Source of the DNA: Sacculina carcini
Taxonomy: Eukaryota > Arthropoda > Thecostraca > Sacculinidae
Direction of reading: 5' to 3'
Length of the DNA stretch: 64,000 nt
NCBI GenBank assembly: GCA_916048095.2
Contig: OU696594.1
Span: forward strand, 3,058,781-3,122,780
This document shows, piece by piece, positions 59,209 through 64,000 of this stretch (the stretch's first letter is position 1; the number at the start of each line of letters is the position of its first letter). The position numbers and the translations under genes were made by a program. The notes under the pieces were generated by a model, which did not search any database, was not told the origin of the DNA, and saw only the letters and a list, made by a program, of their open reading frames with translations.

Positions 59209-62200
59209 TACAGGCAAATTCAGTAGCATGGGGAAGAGTGCATGCACTATTACCACCCTGCGGTGGCCCCCATGTACCGGAAGCGACCAAAAGATTCAGA
59301 GAGAAAGAGAGTTCGAAAAGAGAGCATTCAAACAACACTCCAGTTGATTCATGATAGATTCATGAGACAGTGGACCACATCTTTTTCTCACTAACATCTT
59401 ATTGTTCGCCAAGGGAACAGAGTACACAAAAATTAATTAATTACTTGCAAGCTGATATTCGATAATGGAAAAACACAGTTTTGGCTGCTCACACTAATGA
59501 ACCACTTCATTTCTGACTTGTTTATGTTTAATGTATTGAGCTGTTCGTATAGGATTTGCTCCAAATGCAAGGCTTGATTTTTATTTAGCTTCTTTATTTG
59601 ATAATTTAATTTGATTCATCGTTTGTTTCTTTTGCTTCTTTCTTCATTAACTTTCATCTTCCTGACAAGATGAAAACCTTTACTTTTCAAACTATCTTTC
59701 TCTACATCTTTTTGGTTAGCTTCCAGTACACATGGGGCCGCCGCAGGGTGGTAATAGTGCACTTGCACTCTTCCCTCCATGCTACTGGATTTGCCTGTAA
59801 TTAATAATAATAATAATTAATGTATAAGTATAATTTCTATGTTGTCTGATGGTCTCACCTTTTCCATGAGTTCAATACACGCCTGCAGGTCCATGCCGAA
59901 GTCGACAAACACCCAGTCAATACCCTCCCGCTTGTACTCTTCTTGTTCCAGCACAAACATGTGGTGGTTGAAGAACTGCTGCAGCTTCTCGTTGGTGAAG
60001 TTGATACACAACTGCTCGAAACCGTTGAACTGTGAAATCAACGTCAAATAGCACCTTGATTGATGTTGCATTAATGATGCATTAATGATTTTGTACTGAT
60101 GCTGCATTAATGATGCATTAATTTAGCATTAATGTTGCATTAATGTTGCAGTAATGTTGCAGTAATGTTGTATTGATGCTGCATTAATGTTGTATTGATG
60201 TTACATTGATATTGCATTGATGTTACATTGATATTGCATTAATGTTGCATTAATGATGCATATGATTGTTGAAATACATAACCGTTTTTTTGGCAAGTTA
60301 TCTGTTTATATATTTTGTTTCACGTTGCAATAATCGACTTTCATCTAATTTTTTGTCTTTCTGTAGCTGCAGGATTTTGCATTATCCTAATTTTCCTCTA
60401 TACCATAGATCCCCGGGTATGTGAAGGGTATTTATAACCCGAAAGATTGGCTGGGGGTATGAATATGCAATTATATTCACCGTGAATTCTGCTGAGTTCA
60501 TTGGCAGTATATTGTCATCAAAATCAGCATAGCAAAAAAGTAACAATACACGACAAATGTGTTTGTGTGTATGCATTTATATGCAATATACTTTTCATTG
60601 AAGTATGTATGTGCTGTAATGGACTAGGAATAAAATGGTTGAGGGTCGCATGAAATTGACCAACTGAGTCAACTTTGAACACTAATGCATGTTTAATATG
60701 TTTCCATTATTTGTTATTGTTAAATATCCTGCATTGTTTCTTGTCGTGATGTCTGTGTTTGTGCATGAATTTTGTTTTCTGTGTTCGCTTGTTTATGGCT
60801 CAATATCAAGCCTGCATTGTTTTTTGTATATACAGAGTGTTCCAAAAAATGTATACATACATACTTTAAGCAATTGTAACCTGGGCATATATTATAATTG
60901 AAATTATTTTCAACATGCAAAATGATTTATAATATCATTTTATTGTTTTGTTACCGCATGTTCAAGCAATAAATTAACTTATCTCTAATTCAAGTAATGG
61001 TAATTCGTGTTGGCGATTCTGTGATCATATCTATAATGACGATTTTTTAAATGTTTTTATATGATAATTTTTTTTGAGAAAGTTACTATATGGCGATACT
61101 GTAGTCACTCGGCTCAACGGGTTTAGTCAGCAAAGAATATATTATTAAGTTATCAGTTGCCAAAATGTGGATACATTTTTTGGGAAAGCCTGTGTATTAG
61201 AGACCCATTCAATTATGCATTAAAAATTATCGAAAAAGAGTATACTAGTAAATTATCCTATTTATTATATAAATCAATAAAGAATATATAATAGCTGCTA
61301 ATTGTTAGATTATTAAATTATAGCTGAAAATATATGCCTTGATGAACTACAAATGAATTTTGAATATATATATGCTTTCATTCAATGTTTCATCACATAT
61401 ATCATTACACACTGGTGTTAAAACACTTGCTCCCATGTATAAGATAACCCCTGTATTATAAAGTGAAAATTCAGATAAAAAATGGGATATTTTATACACT
61501 TAATGATGATAGCTTGAAAGCTTGGTGAATGCTTGGTGAAATGGTGAAAGCTTTGCAAATTTGGTGCTTGGAAAAATCACTCACCACGAATATTTCAAAA
61601 TATTTATGGACTATTTATATCATTTATTTTAATAATAAATTATAATCTATATTGACTATATTAAATTATTAACTTTTTATATTATTTTTTATTATACATA
61701 ATATTTCAATTCGCACCTCGAATATTTCAAAACCGGCAATATCCAGCACTCCGATGAAGGTGACTCGCTTCTGCTTGGTGTCCAGAGTCATGTTACACTT
61801 CTTCACGAGCCACTTGAACAGCCGGTCGAACATGGCCTTGGCGAGCGCTCCCAGAGAGTAGTAGACCTGATGAAATATGCAAATGAAGTGCACACCAAAT
61901 GTGTCATCATTTGTCATATACACAGACCAAGTTTCTGAAAATATGCAATCTAATATTGCAGTGGCAGCGCCAGGATTTTGTGATGGGAGGTTGAGAAGGC
62001 TGAACGAAGATATGTGGAGGTCATTTCATCATTTTCCGAATCTCTAAAAAGAGGAATCTTTCCTGAGCGCGCGAAAAATTCAGCTTTTTACAAAAACAAC
62101 ATTTTAACTGAAAATTGAAATTTTCTCTAGACCAAATGATATTATTGAAATATTATATTATTTACCTAAATAACCTGGAAAGAGCGGAAAACACCCAACA

Positions 62201-62808
62201 AAATATATTCTAGGGAAAAAGAGGACATATGGTTACCCTACCAAACCTGAGCATCTACGCTCAACGTTTTAATGGTTAGGATTTTAGGCGAGCTCAGAGG
62301 TTTGGCACATTCGGGGGGGGGGGGGGTTAAACCCCCTTGACGTCGCCATTGTATTATTGTAATTAATAAAATAATTAAACAGGGTTAAATGGGAATAGCA
62401 AAAACGTTGTAAAAACGCCTGGTTGACATATCCACGCCTCTTAATCAAGAAGCTATAGACCAGTGGCTCTCAACCGTTTCTCACTGATTATCCACTTCTT
62501 AACGAGTCATCTCTTCATTTTCCACAACAGCGCTGATAAATTCAATAAATTCAGTGTTACATCAAATTAAATGTCAAGAGATCATTATAAACAAAAATAA
62601 ACGAATTTTAGTTGATAAAAACACACACATAGTTGTCCTGTTCTGTCCGACCTTTAGCTTCCCACTTGGCAACTCTTCCATTACCCACCAGTGGAGGAAG
62701 CCCTACAGATTAAGAACCACTGATATAGAGAGAGAAAACAGCGTTAATATTATAAAATAAATAAATGAACTCTGTAAATGTGTAGAGCGAAATCAGAACA
62801 CATGCGCA

Positions 62809-62858
<50 letters not shown>

Positions 62859-63545
62859 GCAATGTTGTATGTATGTGTGTGTGCTGTATGGGTGTATGCT
62901 GTATTACAGCCTTCACCCACAGCGCATCACAATAGCTAATATGCAGTAATGATGATTCATTAGTTAGAAAGTTAATATATTGGTAATTTTCTATTTGACT
63001 TATTAAAATCTGCAGTATAAACGTGTTGTTTTTTTTATTAAGAAACATTGTCTTAACACACTCATTGACATATTTAGTGAAAATAAAAAGGTATAATATA
63101 TATATATATATATATATACTAGTTTAAGATGCTAGCATATATTCACTGTTTTTCATTCAATTTTTTCCCACATATTGCAATGCAAAGTGCAACCTTATAA
63201 TTGTAATTGCAATACATGCCAATACTCGTACTACAGTGTACCCCGGATATAAGAGAATCCCGGTTATAAGAGAGTATTTCTTCCAGCCCGTCTTCTATAT
63301 ACTTTACGTGTAATTTTCCCGGATATAAGAGAGACTTTTTCTCCTCTCCCGACTCTCTTATATCCCCGGGCTACACTGTACTATACTGTACTGTTCTGTT
63401 CTGTACTGTACTATACGCTGTTCACCTGGTCTTTACTGCGGCCCTGTGTGACGAACTCATTGCCGACTTTGATTCTCGGCTTGCACAAGTTCAAGTACAA
63501 ATGCAGTCCCTCAACTCCAAGCAGCTTGCCCATTTTTGATCCCGC
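35490..63545 (-). CDS. Mhc: Muscle myosin heavy chain (29 exons, 5' end missing)
   Basis: Class II myosin heavy chain, the actin-activated ATPase of thick filaments. The exons listed separately join in compatible phases to 4662 nt (1554 codons) and no stop occurs. A muscle heavy chain has about 1950 residues, so roughly 370-400 N-terminal residues (SH3-like domain, P-loop, switch I) lie to the right of the window. Visible motor landmarks: switch II (DIAGFE), relay helix, loop 2, SH1 helix, converter, light-chain-binding lever, then a continuous heptad coiled coil and a short tailpiece. Introns are 0.2-2.5 kb and hold most of the local repeats. It shows no sign of pseudogenisation. Two frames with the least support are the donor at 51224 and the last exon. 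Confidence 0.95.
35660..35990 (+). repeat. Interspersed repeat E, copy 1
   Basis: Shares TATCATACGTTTACATGTAAATT, GCATGACCGACAG and TTGAGCATCATTAGAGGTCG with 53598-53960 in the same orientation. Lies in the last myosin intron, next to AT-rich DNA (36000-36690) with nothing else recognised. Confidence 0.65.
36690..36905. repeat. TTATTTATTTAATTATTG tandem array
   Basis: Irregular tandem repeats of a TTATTTAATTATTG-like unit, pure A/T with occasional G. Confidence 0.8.
37273..37533. mobile_element. hAT-type MITE (CAGTGGCTCT family)
   Basis: Ends TAGTGGCTCTTCAC and AAGAACCACTG; flanks TTCTAGTA and TTCTAGTG match 7 of 8 bp. A second copy is at 62461-62722, with shared interior CATAGTTGTCCTGTTCTGTC. 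Confidence 0.75.
37651..37794 (-). CDS. Mhc: Mhc exon 28: distal rod
   Basis: 48 codons, phase 0: [20 protein letters not shown] to [11 protein letters not shown]. Highly conserved C-terminal rod used in filament assembly. Confidence 0.93.
38023..38199 (-). CDS. Mhc: Mhc exon 27: distal rod
   Basis: 59 codons, phase 0: [20 protein letters not shown] to [15 protein letters not shown] acceptor and CAG/GTCAG donor. Confidence 0.92.
38363..38518. repeat. Palindromic MITE in Mhc intron
   Basis: Second copy of the GGTACGTTTGGTCCCG family (34371-34516); ends TTACGCCCCTGGTACG and CGTACCTGGGCGTAA. Confidence 0.7.
38636..38726 (-). CDS. Mhc: Mhc exon 26: rod
   Basis: 91 nt: one base finishing an Arg codon, then 30 codons [20 protein letters not shown] to HVKELQ. 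Confidence 0.92.
39085..39222. repeat. TA-type MITE (GGATATAAGAG family), diverged
   Basis: Contains CTTATATCCGGGGAAAATTACACG and AGAAGACGG as in the better copies at 40258, 47379, 55755 and 63234. Confidence 0.5.
39402..39599. mobile_element. hAT-type MITE (CAGTGGCGGCGCCA family)
   Basis: Ends CAGTGTCGGCGCCAA and CCTGGCGCCTCCACTG. No clear target duplication remains. Related to 61959-62351 and to 1-48. Confidence 0.6.
40013..40200 (-). CDS. Mhc: Mhc exon 25: rod
   Basis: 62 codons plus 2 nt: [20 protein letters not shown] to [14 protein letters not shown]. An arthropod-like conserved assembly region. Confidence 0.94.
40258..40433. repeat. TA-type MITE (GGATATAAGAG family)
   Basis: Palindromic pogo-like MITE: GATATAAGAGAGTTGTCGGG at one end, TCTCTTCTATCCGGGTTACACTG at the other. 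Confidence 0.6.
40577..40919 (-). CDS. Mhc: Mhc exon 24: rod
   Basis: One base plus 114 codons: [58 protein letters not shown], ending EQADRGRRQ. Confidence 0.95.
41229..41458 (-). CDS. Mhc: Mhc exon 23: rod
   Basis: 76 codons plus 2 nt: [20 protein letters not shown] and [20 protein letters not shown]. Confidence 0.95.
41751..41820. repeat. (AT)n microsatellite in Mhc intron
   Basis: About 35 AT units. Confidence 0.95.
42073..42457 (-). CDS. Mhc: Mhc exon 22: rod, largest exon
   Basis: One base plus 128 codons, starting [20 protein letters not shown] and containing [20 protein letters not shown] and [12 protein letters not shown]. The acceptor is fixed by phase: of two AGs only the outer one keeps the frame. 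Confidence 0.94.
42588..42694 (-). CDS. Mhc: Mhc exon 21: rod
   Basis: 35 codons plus 2 nt: [20 protein letters not shown] to KFEQDGAA. Acceptor GTAG. Confidence 0.92.
42800..43150 (+). repeat. GT-rich interspersed repeat, copy 3
   Basis: Diverged copy: GCCGCTGATTGGTCCCC, GT tract, GTGACGGTGTGAGCGT and GGTGATGCCCCGGGCAC. Confidence 0.55.
43167..43313. repeat. Tigger-like MITE (147 bp)
   Basis: Terminal repeats CAGTCGGTCCTCCAAAAAGC and, reversed, CAGTGGAACCTCCAAATAAAG, flanked by TA. Internal CGGA/TCCGC repeats. This is a typical Tigger internal-deletion derivative. Confidence 0.7.
43354..43521 (-). CDS. Mhc: Mhc exon 20: rod
   Basis: 56 codons, phase 0: [20 protein letters not shown] to [16 protein letters not shown]. 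Confidence 0.94.
43788..43931 (-). CDS. Mhc: Mhc exon 19: rod
   Basis: 48 codons, phase 0: [20 protein letters not shown], ending NADLMHQ. Confidence 0.93.
44015..44280 (-). repeat. Repeat related to 29600-31385
   Basis: Uninterrupted reversed copy of the repeat that the 1.5-kb hAT element split (GGGGGCTCCAATTATTGCC, then GGGGGGCATAATACC). Confidence 0.55.
44916..44994 (-). CDS. Mhc: Mhc exon 18: rod
   Basis: One base plus 26 codons: [20 protein letters not shown], ending VNREK. Found by scanning for the missing segment between exons 17 and 19; donor GTAATG. Confidence 0.9.
45600..46010 (+). repeat. GT-rich interspersed repeat, copy 4
   Basis: Closest to copy 1: GATCGTGTATGGTTGAATTG, GCGTGCGAGAGTGTGTGAGC, (GT)n at 45748-45777, CCCCGCGGCGGCGAGCG and a TTTTAGTTTTTTG tail. 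Confidence 0.7.
46128..46231 (-). CDS. Mhc: Mhc exon 17: rod
   Basis: 34 codons plus 2 nt: [20 protein letters not shown] to [11 protein letters not shown]. Donor GTGAGC. Confidence 0.92.
46285..46556. mobile_element. GGGCGTA-family MITE, truncated
   Basis: Starts CAAGGGCGTAGATTTGTG and shares TCGAGGCTCGGGGGATGACA with 5967-6329 (reverse orientation). The far end is lost before the next exon. Confidence 0.7.
46593..46718 (-). CDS. Mhc: Mhc exon 16: rod
   Basis: 42 codons, phase 0: [20 protein letters not shown] to LRRDLEEQ. Confidence 0.95.
46797..47131. mobile_element. GGGCGTA-family MITE
   Basis: Starts CAGGGACGTAGATTTGCG, ends GATCTACGCTCATG; nearly full length. No exact target duplication remains. 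Confidence 0.7.
47379..47555. repeat. TA-type MITE (GGATATAAGAG family)
   Basis: GTATCCCGGATATAAGAGAC at one end and TCTCTTATATCCCCGGGCCA then CACTG at the other. Confidence 0.7.
48414..48556 (-). CDS. Mhc: Mhc exon 15: rod
   Basis: Two bases plus 47 codons: [20 protein letters not shown], ending EKQRSNL. Confidence 0.94.
48850..49123 (-). CDS. Mhc: Mhc exon 14: rod
   Basis: 91 codons plus 1 nt: [40 protein letters not shown] and [16 protein letters not shown]. Confidence 0.95.
49627..49866 (-). CDS. Mhc: Mhc exon 13: S2 rod
   Basis: 80 codons, phase 0: [20 protein letters not shown] and [20 protein letters not shown]. Confidence 0.95.
50079..50288 (-). CDS. Mhc: Mhc exon 12: start of S2 coiled coil
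   Basis: 70 codons, phase 0: [20 protein letters not shown] to KADVERELN. Aligns without gaps to the first rod heptads. Confidence 0.93.
50450..50576 (-). CDS. Mhc: Mhc exon 11: RLC-binding helix, head-rod hook
   Basis: One base plus 42 codons: [20 protein letters not shown] (second IQ-like motif and the WPW hook), then KLRPML, and the first rod residues. Confidence 0.93.
51225..51361 (-). CDS. Mhc: Mhc exon 10: lever arm, ELC-binding
   Basis: 45 codons plus 2 nt: [20 protein letters not shown] and [12 protein letters not shown]. Donor AAG/GTCAAT chosen over a CAG/GTTGCA at 51207 because only it keeps the frame with exon 11. Confidence 0.9.
51690..51754 (+). repeat. SINE-like repeat fragment at splice donor
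   Basis: CTGGATTATGCTACTGGATTTGTCTGTAAT then (TAA)n. It forms the intron side of the exon 9 donor (GTCATTATTATT). Confidence 0.6.
51757..51874 (-). CDS. Mhc: Mhc exon 9: converter domain
   Basis: One base plus 39 codons: [20 protein letters not shown] to LFRLGNTK. Corresponds to the converter segment that is alternatively spliced in Drosophila. Confidence 0.92.
51990..52775 (+). pseudogene. mariner transposase relic
   Basis: Reads [16 protein letters not shown], then after a frameshift [13 protein letters not shown], the catalytic HDNAPTHK and YSPDLAPGD (34 residues between the two Asp, as in mariner D34D), and after an insertion [20 protein letters not shown] with [15 protein letters not shown]-terminal DNA-binding part is missing. 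Confidence 0.85.
52309..52530. repeat. 222-bp insertion inside mariner relic
   Basis: Interrupts the transposase between LKE and ALRASRFEN; flanked by AAAGAGG (52302-52308) and AAAGGGG (52531-52537), a possible 7-bp duplication. AT-rich, ends with GAACTGAATGAACTGAACTG. Confidence 0.55.
53414..53531 (-). CDS. Mhc: Mhc exon 8: SH1/SH2 helices
   Basis: 2 nt plus 38 codons plus 2 nt: [26 protein letters not shown] and YPDFKH. Contains the reactive-thiol helix. Found by scanning the gap between exons 7 and 9. Confidence 0.93.
53598..53960 (+). repeat. Interspersed repeat E, copy 2
   Basis: Copy of 35660-35990 in the same orientation, in the intron between exons 7 and 8. Confidence 0.65.
54549..54614. 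repeat. (GT)n microsatellite
   Basis: About 33 GT units in a myosin intron. Confidence 0.95.
54801..54888 (-). CDS. Mhc: Mhc exon 7: actin-binding helix
   Basis: 29 codons plus 1 nt: [20 protein letters not shown] and IIPNELKQA. Confidence 0.94.
55755..55903. repeat. TA-type MITE (GGATATAAGAG family)
   Basis: Begins CACTGTGGCCCGGGGATATA, ends CCAGGGTAAACTG, with an internal palindrome. Flanked by TTA/TATA. Confidence 0.7.
55925..55974 (-). CDS. Mhc: Mhc exon 6: loop 2 micro-exon (50 nt)
   Basis: 2 nt plus 16 codons encoding [16 protein letters not shown], the Gly/Lys-rich loop 2 that contacts actin. Good acceptor (CATCAG) and donor (GTGAGC), and it bridges exons 5 and 7 in phase. Confidence 0.92.
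56540..56680 (+). repeat. SINE-like repeat with (TAA)n tail
   Basis: CTTCCAGTACACATGGGGTC, CGCAGGGTGGTAATAGTGC, ATGCTACTGGA, tail of TAA units ending 10 nt before the exon 5 donor. Confidence 0.7.
56690..56843 (-). CDS. Mhc: Mhc exon 5: motor, 50-kDa end and loop 2 start
   Basis: 51 codons plus 1 nt: [20 protein letters not shown], ending GGGDAGGK. Confidence 0.94.
57040..57440. repeat. Large fold-back repeat
   Basis: Arms 57060-57215 and 57285-57425 are inverted repeats: CAAGCTACAAAATAT and GTCATATAGCTTTTATTATT on the left reappear reversed on the right. The loop is AT-rich. Noncoding, in the intron between Mhc exons 4 and 5. Confidence 0.75.
58435..58608 (-). CDS. Mhc: Mhc exon 4: lower 50-kDa domain
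   Basis: 58 codons, phase 0: [20 protein letters not shown] and [11 protein letters not shown]. Confidence 0.95.
59195..59345 (-). repeat. SINE-like repeat with (TAA)n tail
   Basis: Reverse copy of the 56540-56680 family; the TAA tail lies at its low-coordinate end. Confidence 0.65.
59690..59822 (+). repeat. SINE-like repeat with (TAA)n tail
   Basis: GCTTCCAGTACACATGGGGC to GTAATTAATAATAATAAT; ends 36 nt from the exon 3 donor. Confidence 0.7.
59859..60029 (-). CDS. Mhc: Mhc exon 3: relay helix
   Basis: 57 codons, phase 0: [20 protein letters not shown] and [17 protein letters not shown]. The relay segment, alternatively spliced (exon 9) in Drosophila; only one version is present here. Confidence 0.96.
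60050..60265. repeat. ATTAATGTTGC minisatellite
   Basis: About 15 imperfect units of a 10-15-bp ATTAATG(T/A)TGC motif in the intron between exons 2 and 3. Confidence 0.85.
60404..60687. mobile_element. GGGCGTA-family MITE, truncated
   Basis: Shares GGCTGGGGGTATGAATATGC and ATTGTCATCAAAATCAGC with 5967-6329 in the same orientation; lacks the last 40 bp. Confidence 0.7.
61717..61866 (-). CDS. Mhc: Mhc exon 2: switch II region
   Basis: 50 codons, phase 0: [30 protein letters not shown] and [20 protein letters not shown] is switch II of the ATPase site. Confidence 0.96.
61959..62351. mobile_element. hAT-type MITE (CAGTGGCGGCGCCA family)
   Basis: Begins CAGTGGCAGCGCCAGGATTT, ends GACGTCGCCATTG. 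Flanks TAATATTG (61951-61958) and TATTATTG (62352-62359) differ by one base. A G-homopolymer tract occurs near the right end. Confidence 0.75.
62461..62722. mobile_element. hAT-type MITE (CAGTGGCTCT family)
   Basis: CAGTGGCTCTCAACC at the left, TTAAGAACCACTG at the right; flanks CTATAGAC and ATATAGAG agree at 6 of 8 positions. Pairs with 37273-37533. Confidence 0.75.
62813..62853. repeat. (CA)n microsatellite
   Basis: About 20 CA units. Confidence 0.9.
63234..63378. repeat. TA-type MITE (GGATATAAGAG family), best copy
   Basis: 145 bp, CAGTGTACCCCGGATATAAG at the left and CTTATATCCCCGGGCTACACTG reversed at the right, flanked by TA on both sides. Almost a perfect palindrome. Confidence 0.8.
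63426..63545 (-). CDS. Mhc: Mhc exon 1 in window: motor domain
   Basis: 40 codons, phase 0: begins [20 protein letters not shown] and contains [20 protein letters not shown]. About residue 370 of a typical heavy chain. Upstream coding exons are outside the window. Confidence 0.95.
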
Positions 63546-63570
63546 CTGTAAAATGTGACATACGTTCAAC

Positions 63571-63603
<33 letters not shown>

Positions 63604-63769
63604 TGTTAATTGATTTGTCTTTTAGAATTCATGTCAGTGGTTCTCAACCTCAACCTCTCAAATTAGCAGTCAGTTCTCGCTCCCCATCCTGGACTCTTAA
63701 TATTCCAAAAATTGTGTATTCAATATTTATTCATAAAGCGTATATTTCCTTTTAGCATAATAAATCATT

Positions 63770-63840
63770 AAGGATAAATATATATTTTCCAGGATAAATT
63801 TATATTTTCCAGGATAAATTTATATTTTCCAGGAAAAATA
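63770..63840. repeat. Short tandem repeat, 22-bp unit
   Basis: Three copies of CCAGGATAAATTTATATTTT-like units. Confidence 0.8.
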
Positions 63841-63925
63841 TATAACATAAGTAAACATTATGAATTAAGGTAATTAGTAATAATAAATTAATTATAATCA
63901 AGTATAAATCAATACGAGTACGAAG

Positions 63926-64000
63926 CGAAATTGGCTCAGTTGTAGAATACATGCGTTCAATACAGCGGTACATGAGTTCGAATCCCGACGGGCTGTAGTT
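63926..64000 (+). repeat. tRNA-derived SINE head
   Basis: TTGGCTCAGTTGTAGAATAC (A box) and GAGTTCGAATCC (B box), 45 bp apart. The two ends cannot pair as an acceptor stem, so this is a SINE head and not a tRNA gene. The window edge truncates it. Confidence 0.65.

Noticed and set aside
63926..64000. A functional tRNA gene
   Set aside because: A and B boxes are present but the acceptor stem cannot form; a SINE head fits better.
1..64000. CRISPR arrays, operons or prokaryotic signals
   Set aside because: Spliced genes and LTR/LINE elements show eukaryotic DNA; the tandem repeats lack spacer structure.

Overview
The window is eukaryotic, intron-rich and packed with repeats. It suggests an arthropod, most likely a crustacean. 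The myosin exons look arthropod-like, LINE, hAT, Tigger and mariner debris is abundant, and CA/GT and TA microsatellites are very long. A LINE tail near 32.0-32.4 kb resembles, from memory, a repeat common in decapod genomes. The species call is inference.

Right half, minus strand, 63.5 to 35.5 kb: a muscle (class II) myosin heavy chain gene. I could chain 29 exons with conserved splice sites and matching phases into 4662 nt (1554 codons) with no stop or frameshift. They run from the central motor domain through the actin-binding loop, SH1 helix, converter, lever arm and almost the whole rod. The N-terminal part of the motor lies beyond 64000. Introns hold MITEs, SINE-like repeats with (TAA)n tails, a mariner relic and a large fold-back.

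Left third: a decayed non-LTR retrotransposon (3.24-7.39 kb) with a 2A-like motif and PHD finger, interrupted by a hAT-type MITE with a perfect 8-bp target duplication. Then come two exons of an MGST1-like glutathione S-transferase on the plus strand (9523-9651 and 10046-10279).

Centre, 11.2-28.7 kb: a transposon block bounded by two inverted copies of one repeat. It holds two complete Ty3-type LTR retrotransposons on the minus strand (12670-17255, duplication GAACC; 21690-26056, duplication CTAGT), each with intact gag and pol in -1 register, and a complete Tigger/pogo element with an intact transposase (18600-21004). A hAT transposase tail, a Ty3 integrase relic and a 1.5-kb non-autonomous hAT element follow.

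Most unusual observation: in both LTR elements only 15-16 nt separate the 5' LTR from the gag ATG, and the first 12 of these are the exact complement of the 5' end (nt 1-12) of eukaryotic tRNA-Phe, not of a tRNA 3' end. This points to priming by a 5' tRNA fragment. Host genes and transposons do not form a common pathway here.
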